Of a stretch of DNA of 64,000 nt, positions 24,626 through 35,463 are shown in pieces; position 1 is the stretch's first letter, and each line of letters starts with the position of its first letter. The translations under genes and the position numbers were made by a program. A model generated the notes under the pieces. That model was not told where the DNA came from and did not search any database. It saw nothing but the letters and a program-made list of their open reading frames with translations. The stretch spans positions 6,341,608-6,405,607 of the forward strand of contig NC_064549.1 of assembly GCF_023856365.1 (NCBI RefSeq), written 5' to 3'. Origin of the DNA: Brienomyrus brachyistius. Lineage: Eukaryota; Chordata; Actinopteri; Osteoglossiformes; Mormyridae.

Positions 24626-25095
24626 TTCCACACAGCAGCTCTGTTAACATTTCCAACAAAAGAAAAGTTGCAAAAGTAAAGTACGGTAAAAGTTCTTTTC
24701 AATTTCCTATTGTTATTCATGTTGTTATGGCGTGGATGCGGACGATCCGGACCCAAGGAATGACTCAGACACGCTCCCGTGCACGTTTCGGCACTCGTCT
24801 GGGCATTGGGCAGCAGCACGCACAAGAGTGAGGAAAGAGTGCAGTGACCTTCATCAAGAAAGCTGTGGTCCATCTGTATTCTCTGCACTGGCAAAATCTG
24901 ACTCACGGAGGGTGATTGAATGTTAACTGCACAATGGAGTGTGCTGTGCTGCCGAGTATGGTAAGGGCCTGGGTACAGTGGGACTGCCCACAGAGCCTCT
25001 GTGCTTCACTGCACGTGACAGTGAGGTAGAGGGCAGAATGTGCTTTAATGCGTGCTGCCTTCACCTTCCAGTGCCTTCGACTGTCTAGGAAGGAA

Positions 25096-25505
25096 AACCT
25101 GACGATTACATTTTAGACACTTTTATCCAAATGACATGCAGGCGCTTCATGACTTATTTAGCGGGGCTTCAACCACTTCATTATTATGTCTTGACCCACC
25201 TGAAATATTAATTTTGCCAAAAATCTTCGAATGATTTCTCTTGTATTTTTGATAGCTGGGGAATCACCCATCCCCACTCAGCGTCCTGTATTTTTTCAGT
25301 TCGAAAGTGGAAACCCAACTGGGGGAGTGGACCCAAAGGGTCACATCCTATAATCACTGCTGGGTTCGACTGGTCTGCAGCAATTGGGGATTAAAGGCCT
25401 TGCTCTGGCATTCTACAGTGAAATCACTCTGCCGACCCTGGGATTTGAACTGATGACCTTCCGATCATGAGTACAGCATCCTCGCCCGCTGAGCCACACC
25501 CCCCA
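25096..25505 (-). mobile_element. tRNA-derived SINE, minus orientation, interrupted
   Basis: The head at 25430-25505 (minus strand: GTGTGGCTCAGCGGGCGAGG, then GGTCATCAGTTCAAATCCC) and the tail at 25100-25135 (TTTGGATAAAAGTGTCTAAA) belong to the same SINE type as 24425-24625. About 200 nt of unrelated sequence lies between them. Confidence 0.7.
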
Positions 25506-27011
25506 AAAGCTCATGGCATCGCTTTGTGATTTTATACATAGACATCAAAGAATAAGGCATCAAAGTGACACACTTCTTGATGTCCAGTAACGAAACGGTA
25601 AATTAAAAAGCCGTGGATTGAGGCTGACCTTCACGAACCCACACCTGCAGCGACTGGGATGAAATGCGAGTTGCATGGGAAGGGCGCATTTTCCCCTGCA
25701 GCAGCGAGACCCCCTGGGGGCTGCGAGCAGCCAGACTGATCCCCTCGGCAGGACGACTCGCCCACTTTATCAGAGGAACTCGTGTTCCGCATCCCCGTCT
25801 CATGTTACGAACCCCGGCAGGTCCCACGTGGAGCCTCTGGCATGATTCATCTGGCTGGGATGACTTCCTGTTATCTCTCCACTTGCTCCTGCTTCGCACG
25901 CACTTGACTATGCATTTCCACTATCTGCAGCTTCAGTTTGAACAGCCCGACCGTTTTGTGAGATCACAATCTTCCTCTTAAAAGGATCTAATCCCCCGGT
26001 AGGATCTGTATTTAACACCCATTTCGGCTCAACCCACAATATCACTTATATCAACACTATAGCCCACTTTTACACAAAGGACAGTGGAACACACACAGAA
26101 GCAGAAACACACACACATGCAAAGTGAAAACACCATTATCTCGATCTCTCCGTCTATTACCAGCCAGATTATTATCTTAAACTGTTCTCCTTGTGGGCTG
26201 CCTGTGATTTCAGCTGTTGGCCTTCTTATGAAAAAAAAGCATGTTTCCAAATTTAAAGAAGAATATGCGAGGTTATGTCCCGGATCCGCTCCCAGTGAAC
26301 ACCGCCCATTGAGCTGAGGGCCGTATCAGGAATGAGAGCTGCCACTGTGCACGTGTCAGACAAGCAAACCTCGGATGAGGAGACCGAGCATCTAGCAGTT
26401 TAACAGAATCTGGGTCTGAATGCGGCCGTCTCACCCAAAGGGTTTGAAATGGGAGTCTGTCTCACATCTCAGACCCATGACCTGAATGTGTTGTCATCTG
26501 CAGTAGCCTAAAATGATCCTATTTGCTTTACTCTCTATCTTCCACTCGGTCATTCTGCCGCAGGGGCTTTTAACATTTTTCTCATCGAATCGGACTTTAA
26601 GATGCAGTTATTATTCGATATGACAAAGGCTCAGACAAATGCAGAGCTGGATGCTGTTTTGGCAAAGAAGGTTCAGTTATTTTGGAAATACCTGATGAGG
26701 CAGTAACGAGGCCCATTAAGAACAGAACGGCTTCAAACAACAGCCAACAACAGTCTGTAAATAATTCTAGCTATAGTGGAGAATAAGATCAAATTTTCGT
26801 TGCATTAATGCACCTGTAAACATCCCTAGTACATTAATTCAGACGTATTCCGTTGGGGCTCGATTTAACAAAATGGGGACGAGTCGCTTGTTAGAGGAAA
26901 GAAACGGCAGGAATTCTTACGGGGCTTATAAAGCACGTGAACATGTTTACATACACAGTACAGGGAGCTGCACCGTTTCGTGTTTGAGGAAGAACATCCG
27001 TAGCTCCTTAC

Positions 27012-27032
27012 CTATGCCTGTATTCTTTATTT
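27012..27032 (-). CDS. tenm4: tenm4 window exon 19: microexon B in the beta-propeller
   Basis: 21 nt, too short for ORF prediction. Minus-strand acceptor TTCTGTCAG and donor AG|GTAAGG flank it. Joined to its neighbours it reads R-NKEYRH-S, matching the seven-residue NKDFRHS/NKDFKHS insert of vertebrate teneurins at splice site B. The length is a multiple of three and both flanking junctions have the same phase, so it can be included or skipped without a frameshift. In teneurins this insert is alternatively used, mainly in neurons, and alters trans-cellular adhesion. The upstream sequence TGCTGCATCTGGC contains the UGC motif typical of SRRM4-dependent neural microexons. Confidence 0.93.
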
Positions 27033-27212
27033 CTGACAGAAGCCAGATGCAGCAGGAAACAAAGGAGAGAGAGACAGAGAGAGAAAAAGTTGTTGAAACG
27101 GAAGGAGAGGCAGCACAGTTGCTTTTGCACGAATGGCCTTTGACCGAGGGCGGGGCCTCTGGGCAGGGGGCGGAGCCTCCACCCAGGGGGCGGGGCCTCT
27201 CAAAGCTGCTAC

Positions 27213-27462
27213 CTTAGCTCCAGCACGCTGCTGACGTTCCCCGTGGGGAAGATGCGACGCACATAGTTATAGTCGCCCACGTAGAGGCTGCCATCAGAAC
27301 CAAAGGCCAGGGCAACCGGGGCTAGTAGTTTGTTGCCGTCGGCAAGGCCGTTGCAGCTGGGGCAGGAAATGCTGCGGCGACGGCCGTTGCCCATGATGCT
27401 GCCGATGACCGGGGGCTGCTGGGAGATGAAGACGTTCTCACCGTTGCCCTTGTGCAGGACGC
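27213..27462 (-). CDS. tenm4: tenm4 window exon 18: first NHL propeller blade
   Basis: 250 nt. Acceptor CCCCGCAG ending at 27463, donor CTAAG|GTAGCA at 27213/27212. It encodes [20 protein letters not shown], then [20 protein letters not shown] and [20 protein letters not shown], ending VLELR. It begins the NHL domain. The intron to microexon B is 180 nt. Confidence 0.97.
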
Positions 27463-28113
27463 CTGCGGGGAGTGAGAGGTGAGTCAGCGCGTTCCCAAAA
27501 GCCCTGGACTGTCCCACGGAAGACGTGGATCTCTGAGCTAATGCTGCTGTAGACGGATTTTAAAAACAGGCGCTAGTAGACACCTGGATGGAAATTTGGC
27601 GGCCATGTAGGATGAGGAAGAGGCCTCCCTGCCCTGCCAGGGCCGCCGATGACAGACTGCATCGCCTGCGCGCATTTCATGCAACTACGGCTCATTTCTT
27701 CTGATAAGAGCCGGCTGACAGTCAGCGGCCGGCCCTTCCGCTTGACAGGAGCGCAGAGAGCTCTGACTCTCCCCAGCATTGAGGTGCAATTCCCCAGCAA
27801 TAATAAAATTGGGCCCTCTCACCTAGCATGGATGGAAAATGACACCATAATTAGCTAGGCGGAAGACTATTTCGGAAGTTGCCGGAATTATGTCGGTTTT
27901 CGACAGACGGACAAATTGGCACAAAGATAAAAATGTAGATAGGTGAAGGAGCTTTAGGCTCAGAGAACAACGGATAATTCCGGCAGGGCCTAAGAAATAT
28001 CCCGTAACTACAACTGTGTTCAGAAGGGGGCGCTGTATCAAACATTCAGACACAGATGGATTGAGTTGAACACAGCAAGCGCTGCTTTGAGAGACAGCGA
28101 GGTGGAGGCTCAC
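27463..28113 (-). other. tenm4: Intron between window exons 17 and 18
   Basis: 651 nt. I recognise nothing in it. Confidence 0.85.
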
Positions 28114-28257
28114 CACTCTGGATGTTGAGGGCTTGATGTTTGTCCAGCGCCCAGCCGCCGAGGTTAGAAGCATCGCTCTCATAGCCTTGCAAGACGGCGG
28201 TCCGCTTCTCCCACAGGATCAGGTCGGGGCACGACTCGTACTCATAACCTACCGACA
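28114..28257 (-). CDS. tenm4: tenm4 window exon 17: FN-plug / propeller junction
   Basis: 144 nt. Acceptor CCCCCTGCAG ending at 28258, donor AGTG|GTGAGC at 28114/28113. It encodes [20 protein letters not shown] and [14 protein letters not shown]. The preceding intron is only 91 nt. Confidence 0.96.
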
Positions 28258-28348
28258 CTGCAGGGGGAAACAAACGGGACATTAACTGGGGGGGGAGGGG
28301 GCAGAGAGTGACCCCCCCCCCCCCCCCCAGGCATGGTGGATAGCTCAC
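28258..28348 (-). other. tenm4: 91-nt mini-intron between window exons 16 and 17
   Basis: The shortest intron of the window. It has a GT donor and an AG acceptor and a run of about 17 G on the transcribed strand (28312-28328), followed by a C-rich tract. There is little room for anything but splice signals. Confidence 0.93.
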
Positions 28349-28616
28349 CAAAAGCTTCGCTCAAGCCGTACACCTTCTGGTTGTAGACGTCGGCCTTATC
28401 CCACACGAAGCTGTAGGTGAGGTCGGGCGAGGCGGGGAACCACTTGCGGAGCAGCCTGCCCTCTACGGCCACAGTGAGGTGCACTTTCATCAGGTTGAAG
28501 GGGATGATGGCGTGACTCAGCGTGATGCGCAGGACCGACTTATACCCTGACGTGCGGCTGCTGAGGTAGTTCAGCTTCACGTCTGTGCCAGGGATACGGA
28601 TCTCTTCCTGGATGGC
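28349..28616 (-). CDS. tenm4: tenm4 window exon 16: FN-plug domain
   Basis: 268 nt. Acceptor CCCCACAG ending at 28617, donor TTTTG|GTGAGC at 28349/28348. It begins [20 protein letters not shown] and contains [20 protein letters not shown] and [14 protein letters not shown]. In teneurin structures this fold plugs the bottom of the YD barrel. It is entered from the GC-donor intron. Confidence 0.96.
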
Positions 28617-29514
28617 CTGTGGGGGGCGGCGGGCGGGGGGGGCGTCAGGGGACCATCAGGGACATGCTCTACACCACCGCACGCGGCTCCAAGCCACAAC
28701 AGGCTGAATTTAAGAACACCGGTGTAGGCATGAGGGTCAAGTTTCCCAGCATGCCGGGGGAGCAGCCGACCCCCTCTTGGGGATGGAATGACATCGCGCG
28801 AGTGACTGCGGCTGCATTCTCCACCACCCCCCCACCCCAAATCGATAGCGATTAATTCTCACCGCCTTTGAAGCCTGAAAAAAGGGCGATATTGTTTTAC
28901 TCCTGCAGGAAGACGAGTCGAACTTAGAGCTCAGCGCAGGCACCTTTTACCGGATGGGTGCCAGCCAGCTCCTCGGGCTGAGCCCGCGTTCATTAACGGA
29001 TGCCGGTGGAGCGCCTCGCGGCTATTCAGCACGGACCAATTAGCCGGAGGCGATTCAAGCGTGCGGGCTGTTTGAGTCGCCACCCTCATCTGAAGGAGCC
29101 TCCCAGGAAAGAGAGCCGCCCCACACTCCGGGCGCTCGGCGAGTCATTAATCTCGCGAAAACAAGGCGAGACGCGTCTTTAGCGGCCAGACAAAGAGACA
29201 TATGTGACTCGCCTGAAGACCGGGCCCCAGCCTGGCCGCTAACTCGCGCTCCTGCGTGCTGAGAACTCCACTCGCCTGCAGCTCCTACTCTCTTCCTGTG
29301 AGGAATCTAATCAGCGCCCCGCCAGAAGGAGCCTCATCGTGAATTGGACTGTACAGCTTGGGTCAATTACTTTTAGGAGATACAATACGGCGTCTGCTAC
29401 GATGCAGAATTGAATTACGATTTGCAGGCCAATTGCAGGTATGGATCTGAGAGACCCTTGTTTTCAGCAGCCCAGGCGTGAGCAGAGTCCCGCTGTAGAA
29501 TGAGTTTCATCTGG

Positions 29515-29830
29515 AATGCTTCTTTTCACATATCCCATCATGCCCTCCTTTGAGACAGACACACACAGTGCAGAGTCTGAGCACAGGGTCAGGCCATATA
29601 TCTTGGGCCCCTGGAGCATTTTGGAGGTTAAGGGCTTTGCTCAAGGGCCCAAAGGAGATGTGACTATTCTGAAGAGGTCAGGATTTAAACCAGTGATCTT
29701 CTGGTCAGAGACACAAAGGTCTAACCCACAGATCCATAAGAAACGTGACCATACTGGAGAGATTGGGATTCGAACCCAAGCCATTCTGATTACAGGCGCA
29801 GAGGCCTAAGCGACACACTGCCCCTCAGGT
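29515..29830 (-). mobile_element. tRNA-derived SINE composite with two heads, minus orientation
   Basis: Two tRNA-like heads lie in tandem on the minus strand: one at about 29757-29825 (GCCTCTGCGCCTGTAATCAG, GGTTCGAATCC) and one at about 29675-29740 (GGTTTAAATCC). A single body follows, with AAAATGCTCCAGGGGCCC and a tail ending in AGGGCATGATGGGATATG. The body matches the copy at 11705-11912. Confidence 0.75.
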
Positions 29831-29872
29831 GACAAAGATAGACCAGAGGGAAACACATGTGATGTGACACTC

Positions 29873-29874
29873 GC
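29873..29874 (-). other. tenm4: Non-canonical GC splice donor
   Basis: Exon 15 ends GAG ATC CAG and the intron opens GCGAGT. Exon 16 then begins GCC ATC CAG GAA GAG, so EIQ-AIQEE joins exactly as in TENM4 (EIQALQEE). No GT in the area gives that junction: the nearest GT is four bases further on and breaks the frame. Apart from the second base, the donor matches the strong consensus expected of GC donors. Confidence 0.88.
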
Positions 29875-30136
29875 CTGGATCTCGGGGGCCGTGGGGCCCC
29901 TCTCGGAGCAGGAGCCGGCGAAGGCAGTGAGTGGCGCAGGCGACACCACGGGGCTGGGCCGCGTGAAGCCGCTCACGTCGCAGCTGGGGATGTCATTCTC
30001 CTCGTGCCTCATTACCACGGTGTCCATGACGAAAAAGCGTCCCCATGGCAACCACAGTGTGTGCTCCAGTGTGATGAAGGGGGCACGTTCAAACCGCAGC
30101 GTGAGGGCGATGCCGCCGTTGGTCACCAAGTCAAAG
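29875..30136 (-). CDS. tenm4: tenm4 window exon 15: transthyretin-like / FN-plug region
   Basis: 262 nt. Acceptor TTTCCCAG ending at 30137; the donor is the GC site at 29874-29873. It encodes [40 protein letters not shown] and [11 protein letters not shown], then a proline-rich linker with two cysteines, ending PEIQ. It agrees closely with TENM4. Confidence 0.95.
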
Positions 30137-30961
30137 CTGGGAAAAAAAAAATACCCATAATGCTTTAGTTCAAATGTGGGTGTGGACTTTCCCAGTCCAC
30201 TTCCGGGTAACTGTCATTTAGATCAACTATTCCAGTTCCACGGCATAAACACACAGCTTTTAAATACCATGTAACATTTTCACTGGTGTACAAACTTACG
30301 GGTGGTGATAGATCCGTTTGTAGGATGCTGTTGTGTTAACACATTTTCAACACCAGGGCGGCACCAAGAAACAACAAGGAAAGGAGACGGTTTGTCTAGT
30401 AACAGCTCTGCTGGCTCCCAAAGCAGGGAAGAGCTGTACCGAGCAGGGCAAAGGGCAGGCAGTGACAGTTATCCATCCGGTGCCGACCACTGACAGGCCT
30501 CCAATTAGTGTGAGAGCTCCATGATGTAATTAAACCGCTCTGCTGAGAGGCGGCTGAAGAAGCCCCCCCCTCCCCCAGCCCCCCCACGGCAGCCAGCCTT
30601 CCGCGTGATTCATTTACCTGCTCCGCTGCCGATTTAATAACTGGGAGGCCACACCTGCTTTGCATGCTGCTGCTTTTCAAGAGGCAATTAGTGCCGGGAT
30701 ATCCACGCCACCCTGGGGAGCGGCCGGGTCTCCCGACGAAGACCCACGCCTGGGAAGAAAGGGGGCGCGGCAGTAGCCAATCTGGGGGCCCGGCAGTGCA
30801 AATTGTGAGGGATTCCCAGATGCAGCGGTAATAAAAGGCACCTCATTGGCTGGCGGCGTAAACATGGGGCTCCTCGTGTTTGGGGGTCAGCGTCACACAT
30901 GCCTTACAGTATATGCTGACGTTCAGCTCAGCTGCACTTGTACGTGCTTCACTGGCAGGGC

Positions 30962-31690
30962 GACCCGCTCACTGACCGTAAGGACCACTGACTGACCGTG
31001 ATGACCGCTCCCTGACCATAAGGACTGCTGACTGACCAAGGCCCACTCACTGACCATAAGGACCACTGACTGACTGTGAGGATGGTGGACTGACTGCGAG
31101 GACCGCTGACTGACCAAGGGCCGCTCACTGACCTTGATCACCGCTCCCTGACCATAAGGACTGCTGACTGACCAAGGCCCACTCACTGACCATAAGGACC
31201 ACTGATTGACTGTGAGGATCGCTCACTGACCGTGAGGACTGCTCACTGACCAAGGGCCGCTCACTGACCGTGAGGATCGCTCCCTGACCGTGAGGAGCGC
31301 TCCCTGACCGTGAGGACTGCTGACTGATCAAGGGCCACTCACTGACCGCAAGGACCATTAACTGACTATGAGGACTGTTCACTGACCGTAAGAACTGCTC
31401 CCTGACCGTGAGGACTGCTGACTGATCAAGGGCCACTCACTGACCGCAAGGACCATTAACTGACTATGAGGACTGTTCACTGACCATAAGAACCACTCAC
31501 TGACCGCGAGGACCGCTCACTGATCATAAGAACCACTCACTAACCATGAGGACGCTCACTGAACAAGAGGACCGCTCACTGAACAAGAGGAACGCTCAGT
31601 GACCGTAAGGACTGCTCAGTGACCGTAAGGACTGCTCAGTGAGCGTGAGGACTGGACACTGACTGTAAGTATGATTCACTGACAGTATCT
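30962..31690. repeat. Degenerate 20-nt minisatellite, over 30 units
   Basis: Units resemble CACTGACCGTGAGGACCGCT, with longer variants that insert CCAAGGGCCG. Some multi-unit blocks are duplicated, for example the phrase ACTGATCAAGGGCCACTCAC. Decay increases toward 31690. Confidence 0.92.
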
Positions 31691-32316
31691 TTCATTGACT
31701 GTGTCCATCAATCACTGACATTACGCATCTTTCAATGTACATATGTAACGTTTGCTGAATGTACACAGCGAATCAATAAGCGTGCGTGACGATCATTAAC
31801 TGTATATCATGTTCACTGACCATATGTAACGTGTGCTGATCATACATGATGTTCCCTGACTAAAAGTAACATTCTATGAGTCACGTTCTGCATTTCACCG
31901 TCTGTATTTCACTGTCAGCACCACCCCATCTCTACCAGAGAGCGGTCCTTGTCACCGGAAAGAGGGTCAGGGGCTCGAACCCGAGATCAGTCCGCAGTGG
32001 GGCTCAGTGGCGACGCCCCCGCTGACAGCCGGATAGCATGTTCGCTCTCTCACAAGGGAGAGTAAAAAGCCATGAATCTGCTTCCCATTCACCCCACTAA
32101 AGACTGGGAGAAAATCCAGGCTGTGTCAGAAGATCCCGTGCAAGGCTTTCGGCTGATGGGGAGACAGTCTAAGTCAGAGCTAAGCCCCCCGGACAATTAC
32201 AAAGGAGGGGGGGGCTGCATAATAGCAGGAGAATGCAGGAGTGCTTTCCGGCTTCTGCTTGGATGAGCAGGTGCGGACCTGATTTCATGCTGCGCTGATT
32301 CTGTTTACCGTGATTG

Positions 32317-32530
32317 GGGGGGGGGGGGGGGGGGTGGCGGATTTATGGGGAGGGGGAGCTGTGTTTACAGGTATGCTGGGAGGGAGAGGCGGATGACGGA
32401 GAAGGGGCAGCGAAACAGCAAAACAGGACCGGGGAGCCGCAATAGAGGAAGAGGGAGACGAGGAGGCGGGAGAGAGGAGAGAGGAGAGATGGGAGATGAG
32501 GAGATGAGGAGAGGACGGGCGTAATGAAGT
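32317..32530. repeat. G homopolymer followed by purine-rich low-complexity tract
   Basis: A run of about 18 G is followed by GGGAGAGGCGGA-type and GAGAGGAGAGATGGGAGATG-type sequence. Transcribed as tenm4 intron, this is a long pyrimidine tract about 230 nt downstream in transcript order of nothing coding. The antisense open frames here are composition artefacts. Confidence 0.8.
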
Positions 32531-32759
32531 CAGAGGAGAGCAGACAGCAGTAGAGAGAGGTGGAATCAAAGCAGGAGGCTTCTGGGTGCTGCCTGTGAAG
32601 TCGGTGGCGGCGGAGCCCGTCCGGCACAGGCACAGACGGCGCCGGGCACAGAGAGAGCCGCAGGGCCTCATTAGCGCTCGGGCTCCAGAGAGCGACCGCT
32701 GGCATGGGAGGGAGACGGAGGAGGGGGGAGGAAGAGGAGGAAGCCGGGGGGGTGCTCAC

Positions 32760-32879
32760 CTGCCATCCTGCCTGGTGACAGTGTATCCGAAAGCTGGGTA
32801 CCCAACAAAGCTGATGTTTACACCCACCAGGGGCGTGCCGTCGCTGGTCAGCACCTGCCCTCGGATCACGCAGACATGG
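32760..32879 (-). CDS. tenm4: tenm4 window exon 14: transthyretin-like (carboxypeptidase-regulatory-like) domain
   Basis: 120 nt. Acceptor CCTTCCAG ending at 32880, donor GGCAG|GTGAGC at 32760/32759. It encodes [20 protein letters not shown], then [20 protein letters not shown] across the junction. NIS is a potential glycosylation site. The fold is a small beta sandwich between the cysteine-rich segment and the FN-plug. Confidence 0.96.
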
Positions 32880-33407
32880 CTGGAAGGGAGAAGGAGACAG
32901 GGGTCAGAGGTTAGGGTGGGCCACGTCCCCAAACACCCCATGATGGACAGAAAGTGCGATTTCAATTGCAAGCGTCCTGTCCTGGATCATCTTTCACTGC
33001 TCCCTCCAAGGTCAAAAGCAAAGAGATAAGCACTGGAAGAGAGCAGCCCTACAGCCGCAGTGGGAACAGTGGGGCTGTAGCAGCCTGCAGAAAATGGGCT
33101 GGGGGGGGGAATGTAGCAGCCTGCTGAGGACAAATTGGGGGGGGGGGCAACCAGCCTGCAGAGGATGGGGCAAGGGCCTTAGGGTGAACTCTATGTCATT
33201 TAAAATACATCATTTGAGGGAAAACTGTCAAATTCATAGAGAAAAATTTCAATTGAAGGTTGACAACTGAGCCAATGAGATGCAGTTAGTCATCGGTCAC
33301 CTAACTTTACCGTAACCTGGCAAGTCCAGCGTAAACAGGAATACACCACAGACATACAGCAGCTATATGCCACACAGCTATGCTGAGCTGGTTCTCTTGG
33401 ATCGAGT

Positions 33408-33650
33408 GAGGCTGTGTCAGTCTACGCTGGGCTGTATTAGATTGTGAAGGGCTATGTTAGGTTGTGTTGCGCTTAGTTAGGTTGTGTAACGGTATGTTAG
33501 GTTGGGGTAACCTGTATTAGGGTTGTGTTGGGCTGGGCACGATAATTTTAGGTTGTGTTAAGCTGTGTTAGCCTGTGTTAAGCTGTGTTAGCCTGTGTTA
33601 AGCTGTGTTAGCCTGTGTTAAGCTGTGTTAGCCTGTGTTAGGTTGCACGC
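33408..33650. repeat. 10/20-nt tandem array of the GCTGTGTTAGCCTGTGTTAA type
   Basis: The last five units (33553-33650) are nearly identical 20-mers. The earlier part is diverged (GGTTGTGTTGCGCTTAGTTA). The array has recent growth at one end. Confidence 0.9.
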
Positions 33651-34845
33651 CTCTGTACTCCTTTTCGGCTACATCCTCCTTGTGTTCTCCACTTGTCCTT
33701 TCTCACGGCAATAACATTTAGAAGTGATGTGGCGGCCACCGAGAATGGGGCTCGATGCTAATTCAGTTTGCTGTCTCTCCATCCAGGAACCTTGTACTCC
33801 GTAAACAAGCAGAGAGGCGCTTTCTCTGGGCCGGCCATGCCTGTTGGCAGAGAGCCCCCTCCATCCAGAGCGAACATCGTTTTGGCTTTTAATTTTAATT
33901 ACCCACATTGCCCATTTGATTCTGGGAGTCTGCTCATATGAAAGGGTATTTGGGGGGGGGGGGTTGCAGGGGGTGGGTTCTTTATGACCTTGTGTAATTC
34001 GCCCCCCCCCCCCCAACAGTTGTCAGCACTAACATCCCCACAGGTGTCACAGCGCTATTGAGATGGTACCACCACACATATGTCAGATAGGCTGAACGTC
34101 CCTGACGCCCACGGGGGGGGCTCAGCCGCACGCTGGAGGATGTTGGGCTGACACTGTACACCTAGTCACATGTGCTTGTGGTGGCAGACAGAGGTGACAT
34201 GCTTTACAGCAAGGGCCCAGCAGTCACAGATCGATGACAGACTGATCAGGTGACAGGATGCACTGTCACCTCAGATGCTGCTCTGAGAGGAACAGACTTC
34301 ACCTAAAGCGCAGCCGGTGACGGACTGCGACTGGGGACTGTCCTCGGGAATGTGGGTGGAGCTTGGAGTCCACATCAGACAGTCTTCACTCACTACTCAG
34401 GAGGGGCTTGACTACGGCTGCGGTTATAAAGCTCTGAATCGAACAAACCAGTACCTGACAGATCGAGGCACTGGGGATGCTGGGAACCGGGACTGAGCCT
34501 TTTTCAAGGGCGGGTGCTCGACCGTGACTGTCGGAGATCGAAAAGGGGAAGCTCATGAAATGGTGACTGCACTTCTGTCCTTCGGCCAAAAGGAGAAGGT
34601 GCTTGGGCATTTATGATGCAGGACTATAGAAACCTTTGAAATGCATGAAGACACAACAGCTATCTGTCACCAGAGGGGTATGTCTGCCTTCTCCTCCTAT
34701 GACCAGCCCCTTTTCATCAGTGTTTAGAGAGAGCTAATCACAAAGGGTGGCCCCTTTGCCAGCTGTCATGAGGTGCATTTCAAGTCCAGTCATATCAACT
34801 CAAGTCAACTCAAGCCAGGTCAACTAGGCTTCTCTGTTGTGCCAT

Positions 34846-35463
34846 CCATAAGCAGGTATACAGTGCATCCATACGCAGGTATACAGTGCCATCCATACGC
34901 AGGTATACAGTGCCATCCATAAGCAGGTATACAGTGCATCCATATGCAGGTATACAGTGCATCCATATGCAGGTATACAGTGCATCCATAAGCAGGTATA
35001 CAGTGCCATCCATACGCAGGTATCCAGTGCCATCCATAAGCAGGTATACAGTGCCATCCATAAGCAGGTATACAGTGCCATCCATAAGCAGGTATACAGT
35101 GCCATCCGTACGCAGGTATACAGTGCCATCCGTACGCAGGTATACAGTGCCATCCGTACGCAGGTATGAAGTGCCATCCGTACGCAGGTATACAGTGCCA
35201 TCCATACGCAGGTATACAGTGCCATCCATAAGCAGGTATACAGTGCCATCCATACGCAGGTATACAGTGCCATCCATACGCAGGTATACAGTGCCATCCA
35301 TAAGCAGGTATACAGTGCCATCCATAAGCAGGTATACAGTGCCATCCATAAGCAGGTATACAGTGCCATCCGTACGCAGGTATGTAGTGCCATCCGTACG
35401 CAGGTATGTAGTGCCATCCGTACGCAGGTATGCAGTGCCATCCGTACGCAGGTATACATTGGC
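34846..35463. repeat. 24-nt minisatellite, about 26 copies
   Basis: The unit is GCAGGTATACAGTGCCATCC plus ATAC, with variants ATAAG, GTACG and a few 23-nt units. Because 24 is a multiple of three, several frames stay open on both strands (up to about 270 codons, e.g. repeating MDGTVYLR on the minus strand). No start context, splice logic or family supports a gene. Confidence 0.96.

Larger units (their letters stand above)
23103..27011 (-). other. tenm4: Intron between microexon B and window exon 20
   Basis: 3909 nt. It holds two SINEs (24425-24625 and 25096-25505) and a CA-rich tract near 26081-26120. No additional exon was found, and the rest is unassigned. Confidence 0.82.
28617..29874 (-). 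other. tenm4: GC-AG intron between window exons 15 and 16
   Basis: 1258 nt. It starts with GCGAGT at 29874-29869 and ends with CCCACAG at 28617. The donor-proximal 300 nt are a SINE composite (29515-29830). The rest is unassigned. Confidence 0.88.
30137..32759 (-). other. tenm4: Intron between window exons 14 and 15
   Basis: 2623 nt. It includes a roughly 20-nt tandem array (30962-31690), a G homopolymer (32317-32334) and a purine-rich stretch (32340-32530). 30150-30960 shows nothing recognisable. Confidence 0.83.

Noticed and set aside
29863..29872. Alternative GT donor for window exon 15 (GCGA|GTGTCA)
   Set aside because: It adds four bases, shifts the frame and destroys the EIQ-AIQEE junction; the GC donor fits exactly.
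32285..32759. Minus-strand open frames of 128-138 codons, proline/serine-rich
   Set aside because: They cover a G homopolymer and purine-rich tract directly after the exon 14 donor; low complexity explains them.
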